64,000 nt of DNA from Thermanaerosceptrum fracticalcis (GTDB lineage: Bacteria; Bacillota; Peptococcia; DRI-13), in NCBI RefSeq assembly GCF_000746025.2, contig NZ_CP045798.1:2551001-2615000 (forward strand). Direction: 5' to 3'. Position 1 is the stretch's first letter, and each line of letters begins with the position of its first letter. Both the position numbers and the translations under genes were made by a program. The notes below the pieces were generated by a model. It was not told the origin of the DNA and ran no database searches. It saw only the letters and a list, made by a program, of their open reading frames with translations. Below are positions 45,947 to 53,966 of this stretch, piece by piece.

Positions 45947-46996
45947 CTAGATTTCTTCTTCCACTTTTAATGACTTAGCCAATTTGTTTAGTTCATTTCT
46001 TACTTCCTCATTGAGAGGGATACCTGCTTTCAACCTTTCTACAGAACACTTATACTCAATTTCACCGGGCATAAAGATTTCCACTACTCCCGGAGCCTTA
46101 GGTGAATCTTTTAGTTCGCTGATGAGCTGGTCCATACGCTTTTTGAAAAACTCTACAGGCATAAAATTATCTACTTTGAAAGCACCCAGAAAAATGCCTT
46201 CGTTTAACTTAGAAGTAAAATCTTCAGTCATGGATGGAACATGACCACCAAAAAAGGCACCCGTTAAAACTCCTGCCAATATGTCTACCATAAGAGAAAG
46301 GCCATAACCTTTGGGACCACCTAAGGGCAGGACTGAACCATGTATGGCTTCATTTGGGTCCTCTGTGGGGTTCCCGTTTTTGTCCAGGGCCCATCCTAAA
46401 GGTATCTTTTCTCCTTTTTTCGCTGCCAGAAGGATTTTTCCTCTTGCCACAATACTGGTAGCCATATCAAGAACAACTGGCGGGAAATCACCGGCGGGAA
46501 CCGCTACAGCAATGGGATTCGTGCCTAAAAGTGGCTTTATTCCTCCCCAGGGAGCCATATGGGCGGAAGCATTAGTTAAGCAAATTCCTATCATATCCTC
46601 CCGGACGGCCTGCAAAGCATAATATGCACCAATTCCAATGTGATTGGTGTTATTCACACCAACCAGGGCCTGGCCTTGCGCACGGGCCAGGGCTAAGGCC
46701 TCGTTCATGGCTTTAAAACCGATTACCTGGCCTAATCCGTTGTCTCCATCAATTAAAAGGCTGGTAGGAGTAGCTTTTATAACCCTGGGCCGGGGACAAG
46801 GATTAACTAAACCCAGCTGTATCCTTTTAATATATATGGGAAGCCTGGAAACACCATGAGAAGCAATGCCTCTCAAATCGGCACTAACAAGGTTATCGGC
46901 TACAATTTCAGCATCGGCTTCCGGAACATCTACCTGCCTTAAAAGTGTTATACAAAAACTTTTTAGTTTTTCAGAGCTCAGTTTGCTATCTGCCAC
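45947..46996 (-). CDS. Malate/L-lactate/sulfolactate dehydrogenase family (Ldh_2)
   Basis: 349 aa, NAD(P)-dependent 2-hydroxyacid reductase of the Ldh_2/ComC/YiaK type. Motifs: HGVSRLPIY, GVNNTNHIGIGAYYAL with the active-site His, LGTNPIAVAVP, GGPKGYGLSL. Relatives use malate, lactate, ureidoglycolate, 2,3-diketogulonate or (R)-sulfolactate. GTG 46996 lies 4 bp after the stop of the upstream dehydrogenase gene; the frame extends to TTG 47011 without a ribosome site. Co-transcribed with the other dehydrogenase, suggesting inversion of a hydroxyacid through a ketoacid. Confidence 0.85.
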   Translation of the reverse strand: MADSKLSSEKLKSFCITLLRQVDVPEADAEIVADNLVSADLRGIASHGVSRLPIYIKRIQLGLVNPCPRPRVIKATPTSLLIDGDNGLGQVIGFKAMNEALALARAQGQALVGVNNTNHIGIGAYYALQAVREDMIGICLTNASAHMAPWGGIKPLLGTNPIAVAVPAGDFPPVVLDMATSIVARGKILLAAKKGEKIPLGWALDKNGNPTEDPNEAIHGSVLPLGGPKGYGLSLMVDILAGVLTGAFFGGHVPSMTEDFTSKLNEGIFLGAFKVDNFMPVEFFKKRMDQLISELKDSPKAPGVVEIFMPGEIEYKCSVERLKAGIPLNEEVRNELNKLAKSLKVEEEI

Positions 46997-47000
46997 TGTA

Positions 47001-47906
47001 TCACATCCCAAAATGTTTTTTAATTTCCCCGGCTGCCATAGCGGCCATAGTCACTTGCGTAGCCTGAGTCATGGCGGCAATATGCGGTGTAAGAATTAAA
47101 TTGTCTGGGATTTGCTGTTCCTTCAAATAATGGGGAGGTTCCACAGAAAATGTATCCAGAGCGGCTCCTGCAATTTCCTTATTTCTTATTAAATCCAAAA
47201 CAGCATTTTCGTCTACGATACCACCTCTGGCTGTATTAATCAGGACTGCATTCTTTTTCATTAATGACAGCTTGTTCCTGTCCAATAGTCCTTTTGTTTC
47301 GGCAGTCAGCGGACAATGGACGGAAACCACATCACTTTGTAAAAGCAAATCAGCAAGGCCCACCTGGGAGACAAAGGGATGGGTAAGCTTTTTAAAGGGT
47401 TCGTAAACCACAATCTTCATACCGAATACATGGGCCATTTCCGCCACTTTGGTGCCAATCCTGCCAAATCCTATTAAGCCCAAAGTTTGCCCGCGCAGTT
47501 CATCTCCCATAAGCAATTCCCTCTGCCAGAAGCCGGTAGTTACCAGTTTGTGATGAGCTTCCATGATACGCCGTTTTAATACAAGCATCAGGGCTATGGT
47601 AAACTCGGCTACAGCATTGGAATTGGCATCATGGGTGGTAGTCAATTTAATACCTCTGCTTTCCAGATAAGGCAGGTCAAGATCATCCAGCCCCACACCA
47701 TGCCTGGCAATAATCTGTATCTTAGGTCCTAACTCCAGGAGCTTAGCAGGCAGCTTACCGATTTTATGAAGAATGGCATCCGCTGTTGGTATTACTTGAG
47801 CCAGTTCCTCAAATGAAGGATTTTCCACTACCGTTACCCGGGCAAACTCTTTTAAGATGTCCAATCCCTCGTGGGAGATCTTTCCTGTAACCAGTACATG
47901 AATCAT
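47001..47906 (-). CDS. D-isomer-specific 2-hydroxyacid dehydrogenase (SerA-like)
   Basis: 301 aa with one catalytic and one nucleotide domain. GFGRIGTKVAEMAHVFG is the NAD-binding motif; the catalytic set is Arg in NTARGG, Glu in DTFSVEPP and His in TPHIAAMTQ. No ACT or regulatory domain, so it is catabolic or reductive rather than biosynthetic SerA. SlcC-like sulfolactate dehydrogenases share this size, but substrate is not readable. Start ATG 47906 with AGGGG upstream. It is 4 bp from the Ldh_2 gene. Confidence 0.85.
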   Translation of the reverse strand: MIHVLVTGKISHEGLDILKEFARVTVVENPSFEELAQVIPTADAILHKIGKLPAKLLELGPKIQIIARHGVGLDDLDLPYLESRGIKLTTTHDANSNAVAEFTIALMLVLKRRIMEAHHKLVTTGFWQRELLMGDELRGQTLGLIGFGRIGTKVAEMAHVFGMKIVVYEPFKKLTHPFVSQVGLADLLLQSDVVSVHCPLTAETKGLLDRNKLSLMKKNAVLINTARGGIVDENAVLDLIRNKEIAGAALDTFSVEPPHYLKEQQIPDNLILTPHIAAMTQATQVTMAAMAAGEIKKHFGM

Positions 47907-47956
47907 CTTTACCCCTCATTTAGAAGTTGGGGGGAATCCCCCCCAACCTTTCAATT

Positions 47957-48967
47957 TTATTTCTTGGCCAGGCCAGCTTCCTCGATGAGTTTAGTATAGC
48001 TTTCATATTCTTTGGCTAAATATTCCTTATATTTTGCACTATCCATATAGATAATGTTGGAAACCTGGTCTTTCATGTAATTGATGTACTTCTCGTTTTC
48101 CATGGCTTTTTTCAGGTGGTCATGGAGAACTTTAACTACTTCGGCAGGAGTACCTTTGGGAGCCAGGTATCCCCTTAAGGAAAGGATTACGACGTTATAA
48201 CCCATTTCGTTAAAAGTAGGGACATCGGGGAAGTCTTTAAGTCTTTCAGGTGTCATAGTCCCTAGCATCCTAAATTCTCCGGATTTGATTTGGGCAATAG
48301 CCTCATTAGGAGGGATAACAATGGCGTCAACATGGCCACCCAGGAGACTTACGGAAGCACTTGCACCACCGGTAGTGCTGGGCACAATATTAAACAGGAC
48401 ACCGGCTTCCTTTTCCAGCTTGATAACGCCTACATGCCACAAACCACCGGGAGTTCCTGTACCGACATTAAGTTTCTTAGGATTCTTTTTGGCATAATCC
48501 AATAATTCTTTAGCAGTTTTATAAGGAGAGTCAGCTTTGACCATCAGGGCAGGTGCATCGAAGTTCACGGCAATAATGGGTTCAAAATCTTGATAAGTCA
48601 ACTGAGAGTTACCAGTAGCCTTAATAGTGGAAATATTGGAGGTTGAAAGTACGATGTTATAGCCATCAGGTTTGGCGTTAGCCGTTTCCGTATAACCTAT
48701 CGCCCCGGCACCACCCGTCTTATTGACACATATTATGGGCTGACCAAAATCTTTTTCCATTATACCTGCCAGCATGCGGGCAACCTGGTCAGTTCCTCCT
48801 CCTGCTCCAAAGGGAATTACCATTGTTAACGGTTTTTCCGGATACTTACCTTTTTTACTTTGTTCCGTTTTGTTATTTGCATTACAACCTACTATAACCA
48901 GACTGAGCATCAATAAAGCCGAAATTAATACAACCCACATTTTTTTGACCTTTGGCATATTCTTCAT
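47957..48967 (-). CDS. Tripartite tricarboxylate transporter binding protein (TctC/Bug)
   Basis: 336 aa lipoprotein: signal segment with VIVGC lipobox near residue 28, then the Bug fold (YPEKPLTMVIPFGAGGGTDQVARMLA, VNKTGGAGAIGYTETANAKPDGY). Captures a carboxylate outside the cell for TctA/TctB. The ATG codon at 48967 has GGAGG only 3 nt away; ATG 48958 is an alternative. Encoded 55 bp after tctA. Confidence 0.9.
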   Translation of the reverse strand: MKNMPKVKKMWVVLISALLMLSLVIVGCNANNKTEQSKKGKYPEKPLTMVIPFGAGGGTDQVARMLAGIMEKDFGQPIICVNKTGGAGAIGYTETANAKPDGYNIVLSTSNISTIKATGNSQLTYQDFEPIIAVNFDAPALMVKADSPYKTAKELLDYAKKNPKKLNVGTGTPGGLWHVGVIKLEKEAGVLFNIVPSTTGGASASVSLLGGHVDAIVIPPNEAIAQIKSGEFRMLGTMTPERLKDFPDVPTFNEMGYNVVILSLRGYLAPKGTPAEVVKVLHDHLKKAMENEKYINYMKDQVSNIIYMDSAKYKEYLAKEYESYTKLIEEAGLAKK

Positions 48968-49022
48968 TCATTCTCCTCCTCAAAACTTAATTTTTTGCCA
49001 AAGTTTACTTGGTTTGTAAAAC

Positions 49023-50519
49023 CTATTCCTGTGTCACCACCTCCTGTGATCTCGCCTGCCACCTTTTTTTCAGTTTTGGCCAGAGGAGCATAGCGATGGT
49101 GATTACCCAAAAGAAAGCGGCTATAGGTCTAAGGAAAAGTACTGAAACTTGTCCCTGGGCCATAATTAACGCATTACGCAGATTGGTTTCGGCCATGGGG
49201 CCAAGAACAATACCTAAAACCATGGGTGCCATTGGAACATCTAAATTATCTAAGCTATAGCCAATAATACCGAAGAGTATCATTACACCAATGTCAAAAT
49301 AGTTGTTGGAGACAGCGTAAGATCCCACAATGCAGAGAAGCAGTATTAAGGGGATAAGTATGTTGTTAGGCAGACTAATGGCGCGGGCAAAAAGTCTGGC
49401 CCCGACTAAGCCAACAATCAACATGAAAATGTTAGCTAATGCTGTACCCAGATAAATAGCGTAAATTATTTCCGGGTTATTCCTAAATAACATCGGACCT
49501 GGTTGGAGACTATGGATCATAAAAGCGCCAATTAAGATAGCCGTGATAGCATCCCCCGGGACACCCAGGGTTAAGAGCGGCATTAGGGCTCCACCCACAG
49601 TAGCATTATTGGCTGCTTCCGGTGCTGCTACTCCTTCCGGAATTCCTTCTCCGAATTTTTCGGGGTGCTGGGAAGTTTGCTTGGCATCATTATAAGCCGC
49701 AAAAGAGGCGATGGTCCCTCCTGCGCCCGGTAAAGCACCAATAAAAGTTCCGATGAGTGAGGAACGCACAATAACTTTGGATAATCTTTTTAGAAGACTG
49801 AAGCTGGGTACCACATTTTTTATTTCTTGCCTTACCTCTACGTGATTTTCCACATTCCGCAATTGCTGGAGAATTTCAGAAAGACCGAAAAGTCCTATCA
49901 TTAAAGGAACAAAATTAAGACCTGTCTGTAAATTCATTTCATTAAAGGTAAACCGCTGGATGCCGGTTATGGGGTCCATCCCTATTGCGGAAAGGAGAAT
50001 ACCTAAAGCTGCGGCAATAAGTCCTTTTAACAAGGACTTGCCAGAAACGTTGGCAATAATACTGAGTCCAAATATAGCCAGGGCAAAGTATTCAGGTGCA
50101 CTGAATTTTAAAGCAAAACGGGAAATAATTGGCGCTCCTAAAACCAGGAAAACTACACTAATCATCCCCCCCAGGAAGGAGGCAGTAGTGGAGATGCCAA
50201 TGGCTTGTCCTGCCAAACCTTGTTTGGCCATGGGGTAACCATCCCTGGCCGTCATGATAGCCGAGGGGGTACCCGGAATGTGTAAAAGGATAGCGGATAT
50301 AGAACCACCATATACACCCCCTACATATATGCCTAACAGGACCATAATGGCCTCAATAGCAGACATACCAAAGGTAAATGAAGTTAGTATAGCTACTGCC
50401 ATTGTCGCGGTTAGTCCGGGAATGGCTCCAATGGCTATACCACCTGCCACACCAGCCAGGAGAAGCAGCAGTATTTCAGGATTTATAACCATCTGTATGG
50501 CGCTAAGCACAGGGTCCAT
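49023..50519 (-). CDS. tctA: Tripartite tricarboxylate transporter, large membrane subunit TctA
   Basis: 498 aa with about twelve membrane segments. Conserved GAIPGLTATMAVAILTSFTFGM and GGVYGGSISAILLHIPGTPSAIMTARDGYPMAKQG near the N-terminus, and the repeat GALPGAGGTIASFAAYNDAKQTS in the second half. Sodium- or proton-coupled import of a tricarboxylate-like anion. GGAGG before ATG 50519. Middle gene of tctB-tctA-tctC. Confidence 0.93.
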   Translation of the reverse strand: MDPVLSAIQMVINPEILLLLLAGVAGGIAIGAIPGLTATMAVAILTSFTFGMSAIEAIMVLLGIYVGGVYGGSISAILLHIPGTPSAIMTARDGYPMAKQGLAGQAIGISTTASFLGGMISVVFLVLGAPIISRFALKFSAPEYFALAIFGLSIIANVSGKSLLKGLIAAALGILLSAIGMDPITGIQRFTFNEMNLQTGLNFVPLMIGLFGLSEILQQLRNVENHVEVRQEIKNVVPSFSLLKRLSKVIVRSSLIGTFIGALPGAGGTIASFAAYNDAKQTSQHPEKFGEGIPEGVAAPEAANNATVGGALMPLLTLGVPGDAITAILIGAFMIHSLQPGPMLFRNNPEIIYAIYLGTALANIFMLIVGLVGARLFARAISLPNNILIPLILLLCIVGSYAVSNNYFDIGVMILFGIIGYSLDNLDVPMAPMVLGIVLGPMAETNLRNALIMAQGQVSVLFLRPIAAFFWVITIAMLLWPKLKKRWQARSQEVVTQE

Positions 50520-50531
50520 AAACGATCCTCC

Positions 50532-50981
50532 TTACAAAAATTTTAGTGGCAGCGGTACTTTTAAACTGACAATGAAAATATAGTAGATCGCCAACATAGC
50601 TGCGGCAGATATTCCTACAATTTTGAACCAATTATTAAGCCTGAATATTATCATTAGAACCCCTAAAAAAATAACTGTTCCCAACTCGTACCCTATCAAG
50701 GGCAAGAGATATCCATAAAGAGCCATGATGATAAGAACTAAACCAATGCGGATGATTCCTGAATCTTTTAAGGAAATAACTATTTTTTCCGTGCTGATCC
50801 GGTAAGATCTATAGATTAAAATGCCTGCAGATATCGTTAGAAACAAGGCCAAAAGTTTAGGGACAAATCCTGCATCAACTACTTGCAAGTCATTGGACAG
50901 TTCAGGAAATTTTGCGGTTTCATAAAAGGTAACAGCACTGACAATTAAAAGAATTAATGCCAACAAGCGATCCTTGTTCAT
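50532..50981 (-). CDS. tctB: Tripartite tricarboxylate transporter, small membrane subunit TctB
   Basis: 149 aa with four membrane segments; start MNKDRLLALILLIVSAVTFYETAKFP is typical. ATG 50981 follows AAGGGGG; the frame extends to 51014 without a site. First gene of the transporter operon; its upstream region is a 121-bp tandem duplication. Confidence 0.85.
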   Translation of the reverse strand: MNKDRLLALILLIVSAVTFYETAKFPELSNDLQVVDAGFVPKLLALFLTISAGILIYRSYRISTEKIVISLKDSGIIRIGLVLIIMALYGYLLPLIGYELGTVIFLGVLMIIFRLNNWFKIVGISAAAMLAIYYIFIVSLKVPLPLKFL

Positions 50982-50998
50982 ATTAAACCCCCTTTTTC

Positions 50999-51221
50999 CG
51001 TAACATATTTTCATAAATACGCTGTATTTATGTAGTGTTTTTTCATATGGTGGCTATTTCGCTAATATTTTAAAAATTCCTCCCTTAAGCATAAGGTTTT
51101 TTATATTTACCCCCCTTATCGTAATATATTTTCACAAATCCGTTGTTTTTATGTAGTAATTTTTCATATGGTAGCTATTTCGCTAATATTTTAAAAATTC
51201 CTCCCTTGAACATAAGATTTT
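50999..51221. repeat. 121-bp tandem duplication upstream of tctB
   Basis: Two copies of a sequence that starts CGTAACATATTTTC/CGTAATATATTTTC (50999 and 51120) and runs through CATATGGTGGCTATTTCGC and TTAAAAATTCCTCCCTTNA. About 85-90% identical by eye. Each copy contains TGAAAA-type half-sites (minus strand ATGAAAA) resembling the RpiR-type palindrome. Covers most of the 368-bp gap between the DUF441 gene and tctB, so it probably holds the operon promoter(s). Confidence 0.75.
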
Positions 51222-51287
51222 TTTTTATAAAAAAAATATAATAATTCTTAAATTTGTGCTCATATTATGAAAATATAGGTTTACTCC

Positions 51288-51330
51288 ATAAAAAACGGCT
51301 TCCTTAGCCCGAGGACTAAGAAAGCCGTCT
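51288..51330 (-). terminator. Terminator of the DUF441 gene
   Basis: Minus-strand ACGGCTT / AAGCCGT stem with an additional CTTAG/CTAAG helix, followed by TTTTTTA. Confidence 0.8.
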
Positions 51331-51349
51331 GCATAAATTTAATTCAGTT

Positions 51350-51814
51350 TTAACACCAAAAATCACTAATCCAGCTGAAAATCTTTAGTATAAAAGCTAC
51401 AATCCCCGCACCTATCATAGGGCCAACAGGAAGGCCGTGAAAAAATGCCACACCAATGAGACTTCCTACAACAATACCAGTACTCATTTCTGGATTTACA
51501 GAAAGCAGGGATACACCGGAAGCGGCAAGGACAGCTACAGAAATTCCCGCAAGAATAACGATAAGGCCTACGGGAGTTACCATGAAATGAAAGATTTCTT
51601 TCACCCCAATTTTCCCAACAGCAATGGGAATCAGTACCCAGATAGAGAGAAGAATAATACCCCCGGTAAGGGTATATTTTTCAAGCAGAGGAAAGAACTT
51701 GTCCACCCTTAGAAGGGTGATAAAAATTACAAAGGTTGTGGCGATAGCCACGCTGTAATTTTTACCGAGGATAGATAATAAAAGAATTATTGTAAGTAAG
51801 AATTCAGGGGACAA
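51350..51814 (-). CDS. DUF441 (YeaL) membrane protein
   Basis: 154 aa, four to five membrane segments, MSPEFLLTIILLLSILGKNYSVAIATTFV start and VGSLIGVAFFHGLPVGPMIGAGI region typical of the family. Function unknown. TTG start with GGAGG upstream. Single gene downstream of degV. Confidence 0.85.
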   Translation of the reverse strand: MSPEFLLTIILLLSILGKNYSVAIATTFVIFITLLRVDKFFPLLEKYTLTGGIILLSIWVLIPIAVGKIGVKEIFHFMVTPVGLIVILAGISVAVLAASGVSLLSVNPEMSTGIVVGSLIGVAFFHGLPVGPMIGAGIVAFILKIFSWISDFWC

Positions 51815-51864
51815 TTTAATCCCACCTCCTTAACCTCACCCCTCTTATATTCTTTATATTTTGA

Positions 51865-52716
51865 TCATTCCCTGGTGTAATAGGCAATACCCAGGGTGCC
51901 GGGACCGGCGTGGATGCCGATGACAGGGCCGATGGGATGAGTGGGTACTTTAATGCCCAGGCCAGCCTCCAGCTCGGCAGCGATTTCCCGTACCTGATCC
52001 TCACAATTGATATGGTGCACCGTAACCTCACCGATGCCTCTTTGCTTGACATCTTCCCAGAAAAGCTCCAGGATCCTTTTCCAGGCTTTCTCCATAGTCC
52101 GGACTTTATCTAAGACAGTTACCCTGCCGTCAACTAAGGTTAAGATAGGCTTAATCTGCAAAAGTGTGCCGATGAGGGCAGAAGCCTCGCCGATCCGGCC
52201 CCCCTTGCGCAGGTATTCCAGAGTTTTGGGCACAAAGAGGAGGCGGCTTTTTTTGTTTACTTCCCGGGCCGCGTCAGCTGCCTCCTGCCACCCAGCCCCC
52301 CTCGCCGCCGCCCGGGCGGCAGCCAGCACGGCATATCCCATCTGCATCGTAGTAACTTTTGAATCAATGATTTCGATAACCGCTTCCGGGTATTCGTCCA
52401 GGACCATAGTCTTTGCGGTAAGGGCAGCGTTATATGTTCCGCTGAGAACAGAGGAAATAAAGATACCTACCACATCATGCCCTTCTCCCACTATACGACG
52501 GAAAGCCTCCTTTAGGTTATGGGGCGAAGGCTGGGAAGAAGTGGGCACTTTTTCACTTTTATCCATCATCTCATAAAAATCTTCATTAGATATTTCATTT
52601 TCAGGAAAGGATATATCAGAAAAATTAACCGTTAAAGGAACCACCGTTATATCATACTTTTCCAGCAGCTCCTTTTTTAAGTAGGCTGTACTATCTGTAA
52701 CAATCCTTACACCCAC
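51865..52716 (-). CDS. DegV-family fatty-acid-binding protein
   Basis: 283 aa: VRIVTDSTAYLKKELLEKYDITVVPLTVNF start, TSQPSPHNL with the conserved Ser near residue 88 (SSQPS), and IHAGPGTLGIAYYTRE at the end. DegV/FakB proteins bind a fatty acid for phosphorylation by FakA. GTG 52716 has GGGGAGG upstream; the frame extends to 52746 with no site. No fakA gene nearby. Confidence 0.92.
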   Translation of the reverse strand: MGVRIVTDSTAYLKKELLEKYDITVVPLTVNFSDISFPENEISNEDFYEMMDKSEKVPTSSQPSPHNLKEAFRRIVGEGHDVVGIFISSVLSGTYNAALTAKTMVLDEYPEAVIEIIDSKVTTMQMGYAVLAAARAAARGAGWQEAADAAREVNKKSRLLFVPKTLEYLRKGGRIGEASALIGTLLQIKPILTLVDGRVTVLDKVRTMEKAWKRILELFWEDVKQRGIGEVTVHHINCEDQVREIAAELEAGLGIKVPTHPIGPVIGIHAGPGTLGIAYYTRE

Positions 52717-53030
52717 GGTTTTACCTCCCCGTCTGACTAATCTCAAATTACATCTATCTTACCGCTTAATTGGCTTTTTGTCATCTTACCGCAAATTTTC
52801 TTCATAGAAATTATATGTTTCTTTGTCCAAATCACACCTAACTTTAAGAACATATGTTTGATAAATATTTTTAATGTAATAGCTGTTGATATTTAATATG
52901 TAAATTAGTAAGAATCTACTTAACTTTGTCGAAGTAATTATGTAAAGATAGAGAGTGTACCGGTTTGTTCTTTTTTGAACAAACTCCTTCCCTACACTAT
53001 TTTATTTATTACGAAGAGGAGGTATATACC
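52717..53030. other. Intergenic region between degV and the DsrM-like gene
   Basis: AT-rich divergent interval. A hairpin GTTTGTTC-TTTTTT-GAACAAAC lies at 52963-52984, about 35 bp before the AGGAGG site of the dsrM-like gene; it may act in the leader. No clear consensus promoter, gene or repeat seen. Confidence 0.5.
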
Positions 53031-53939
53031 TTGTTACTGCTGGCCTTTATTTACCTATCACTGTTTTCTTTCATCGGTATCTCCTTGTATAGAGCCCTCC
53101 AGTTCGCAAGTCTCCCCATGCACAGCCGTCTGGAGCTCTATCCTGTCCCTAAAGAAAAAGGAAGAGGGGAGTACGGCGGCTCCTACTACGAAGAAATGAA
53201 CTGGTGGACAAAACGAAGAGAGATATCCCTGGTAGGGGAACTGAAAGAAATGCTGGAAGAAATGCTCTTTATAAAAAGACTTTTTGAAAACCAGCGCCCC
53301 TTCTGGTGGATTTCCTACGCCCTGCACCTGGGCATTTATTTCCTGGGTCTGTGGACAGTACTGCTTTTTGTAGGGGCCATAACCGAAATCGCCGGATTAC
53401 CTGTGGTTACGCCAAAGGGAGTTAATCCCCACTGGTGGACCACGCTCCTGTATTATGGAACGATCCTGGCAGGCGGTGCCGGTGCGGCGCTGGCCACCTT
53501 CGGCTCCGGGGCCTTATTCTTAAGAAGGCTTTTTAATCATACGTTAAAGAAATACACTACTCCCCAGGAATATTTTAATTTACTTTTTATCTTTGCCGTG
53601 CTGGCAACCGGATTGATGGTATGGTCTGCTGATTTAGGCTTCAATTACGGCAGAGCAATTTTTAAAGGGCTGCTAACTTTTACCCCTATTGAGGCTGACG
53701 GCCTCTTAACACTGCACATCTTCCTTTTAGGTCTCCTTTTAATCTACATCCCGCAAAGCAAAATGGGTCATTACGTAGCCAAATATTTTACTTACCACAA
53801 GATCCTCTGGGATAATGATCCTAACTTACCGGGAAGCGAAGTGGAAAAGAAAGTTAAAGAGGCTTTAAGCTACAAACCCAAAAAGACCTGGTCTGCTCCT
53901 CATTACCAGCAGGGTCAGAGCAAATCTCAGGGAATGTAA
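53031..53939 (+). CDS. DsrM/NarI-like membrane cytochrome b subunit
   Basis: 302 aa with about six membrane segments; the NarI-like domain (about residues 90-270) has His residues in helices at ALHLGIYFLG, TLHIFLLG and MGHYVAKYFTYHK, suitable for b-type haem. Partner of the DsrK-like protein encoded 27 bp downstream; such pairs oxidise menaquinol and reduce a thiol/disulfide or sulfur carrier. TTG 53031 has AGGAGG 8 nt upstream; the frame extends to 52965 without one. Lacks DsrJOP genes nearby. Exact electron acceptor unknown. Confidence 0.8.
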   Translation: MLLLAFIYLSLFSFIGISLYRALQFASLPMHSRLELYPVPKEKGRGEYGGSYYEEMNWWTKRREISLVGELKEMLEEMLFIKRLFENQRPFWWISYALHLGIYFLGLWTVLLFVGAITEIAGLPVVTPKGVNPHWWTTLLYYGTILAGGAGAALATFGSGALFLRRLFNHTLKKYTTPQEYFNLLFIFAVLATGLMVWSADLGFNYGRAIFKGLLTFTPIEADGLLTLHIFLLGLLLIYIPQSKMGHYVAKYFTYHKILWDNDPNLPGSEVEKKVKEALSYKPKKTWSAPHYQQGQSKSQGM

Positions 53940-53966
53940 GACTAAGGAAGAGGAGGAGTGAACATT

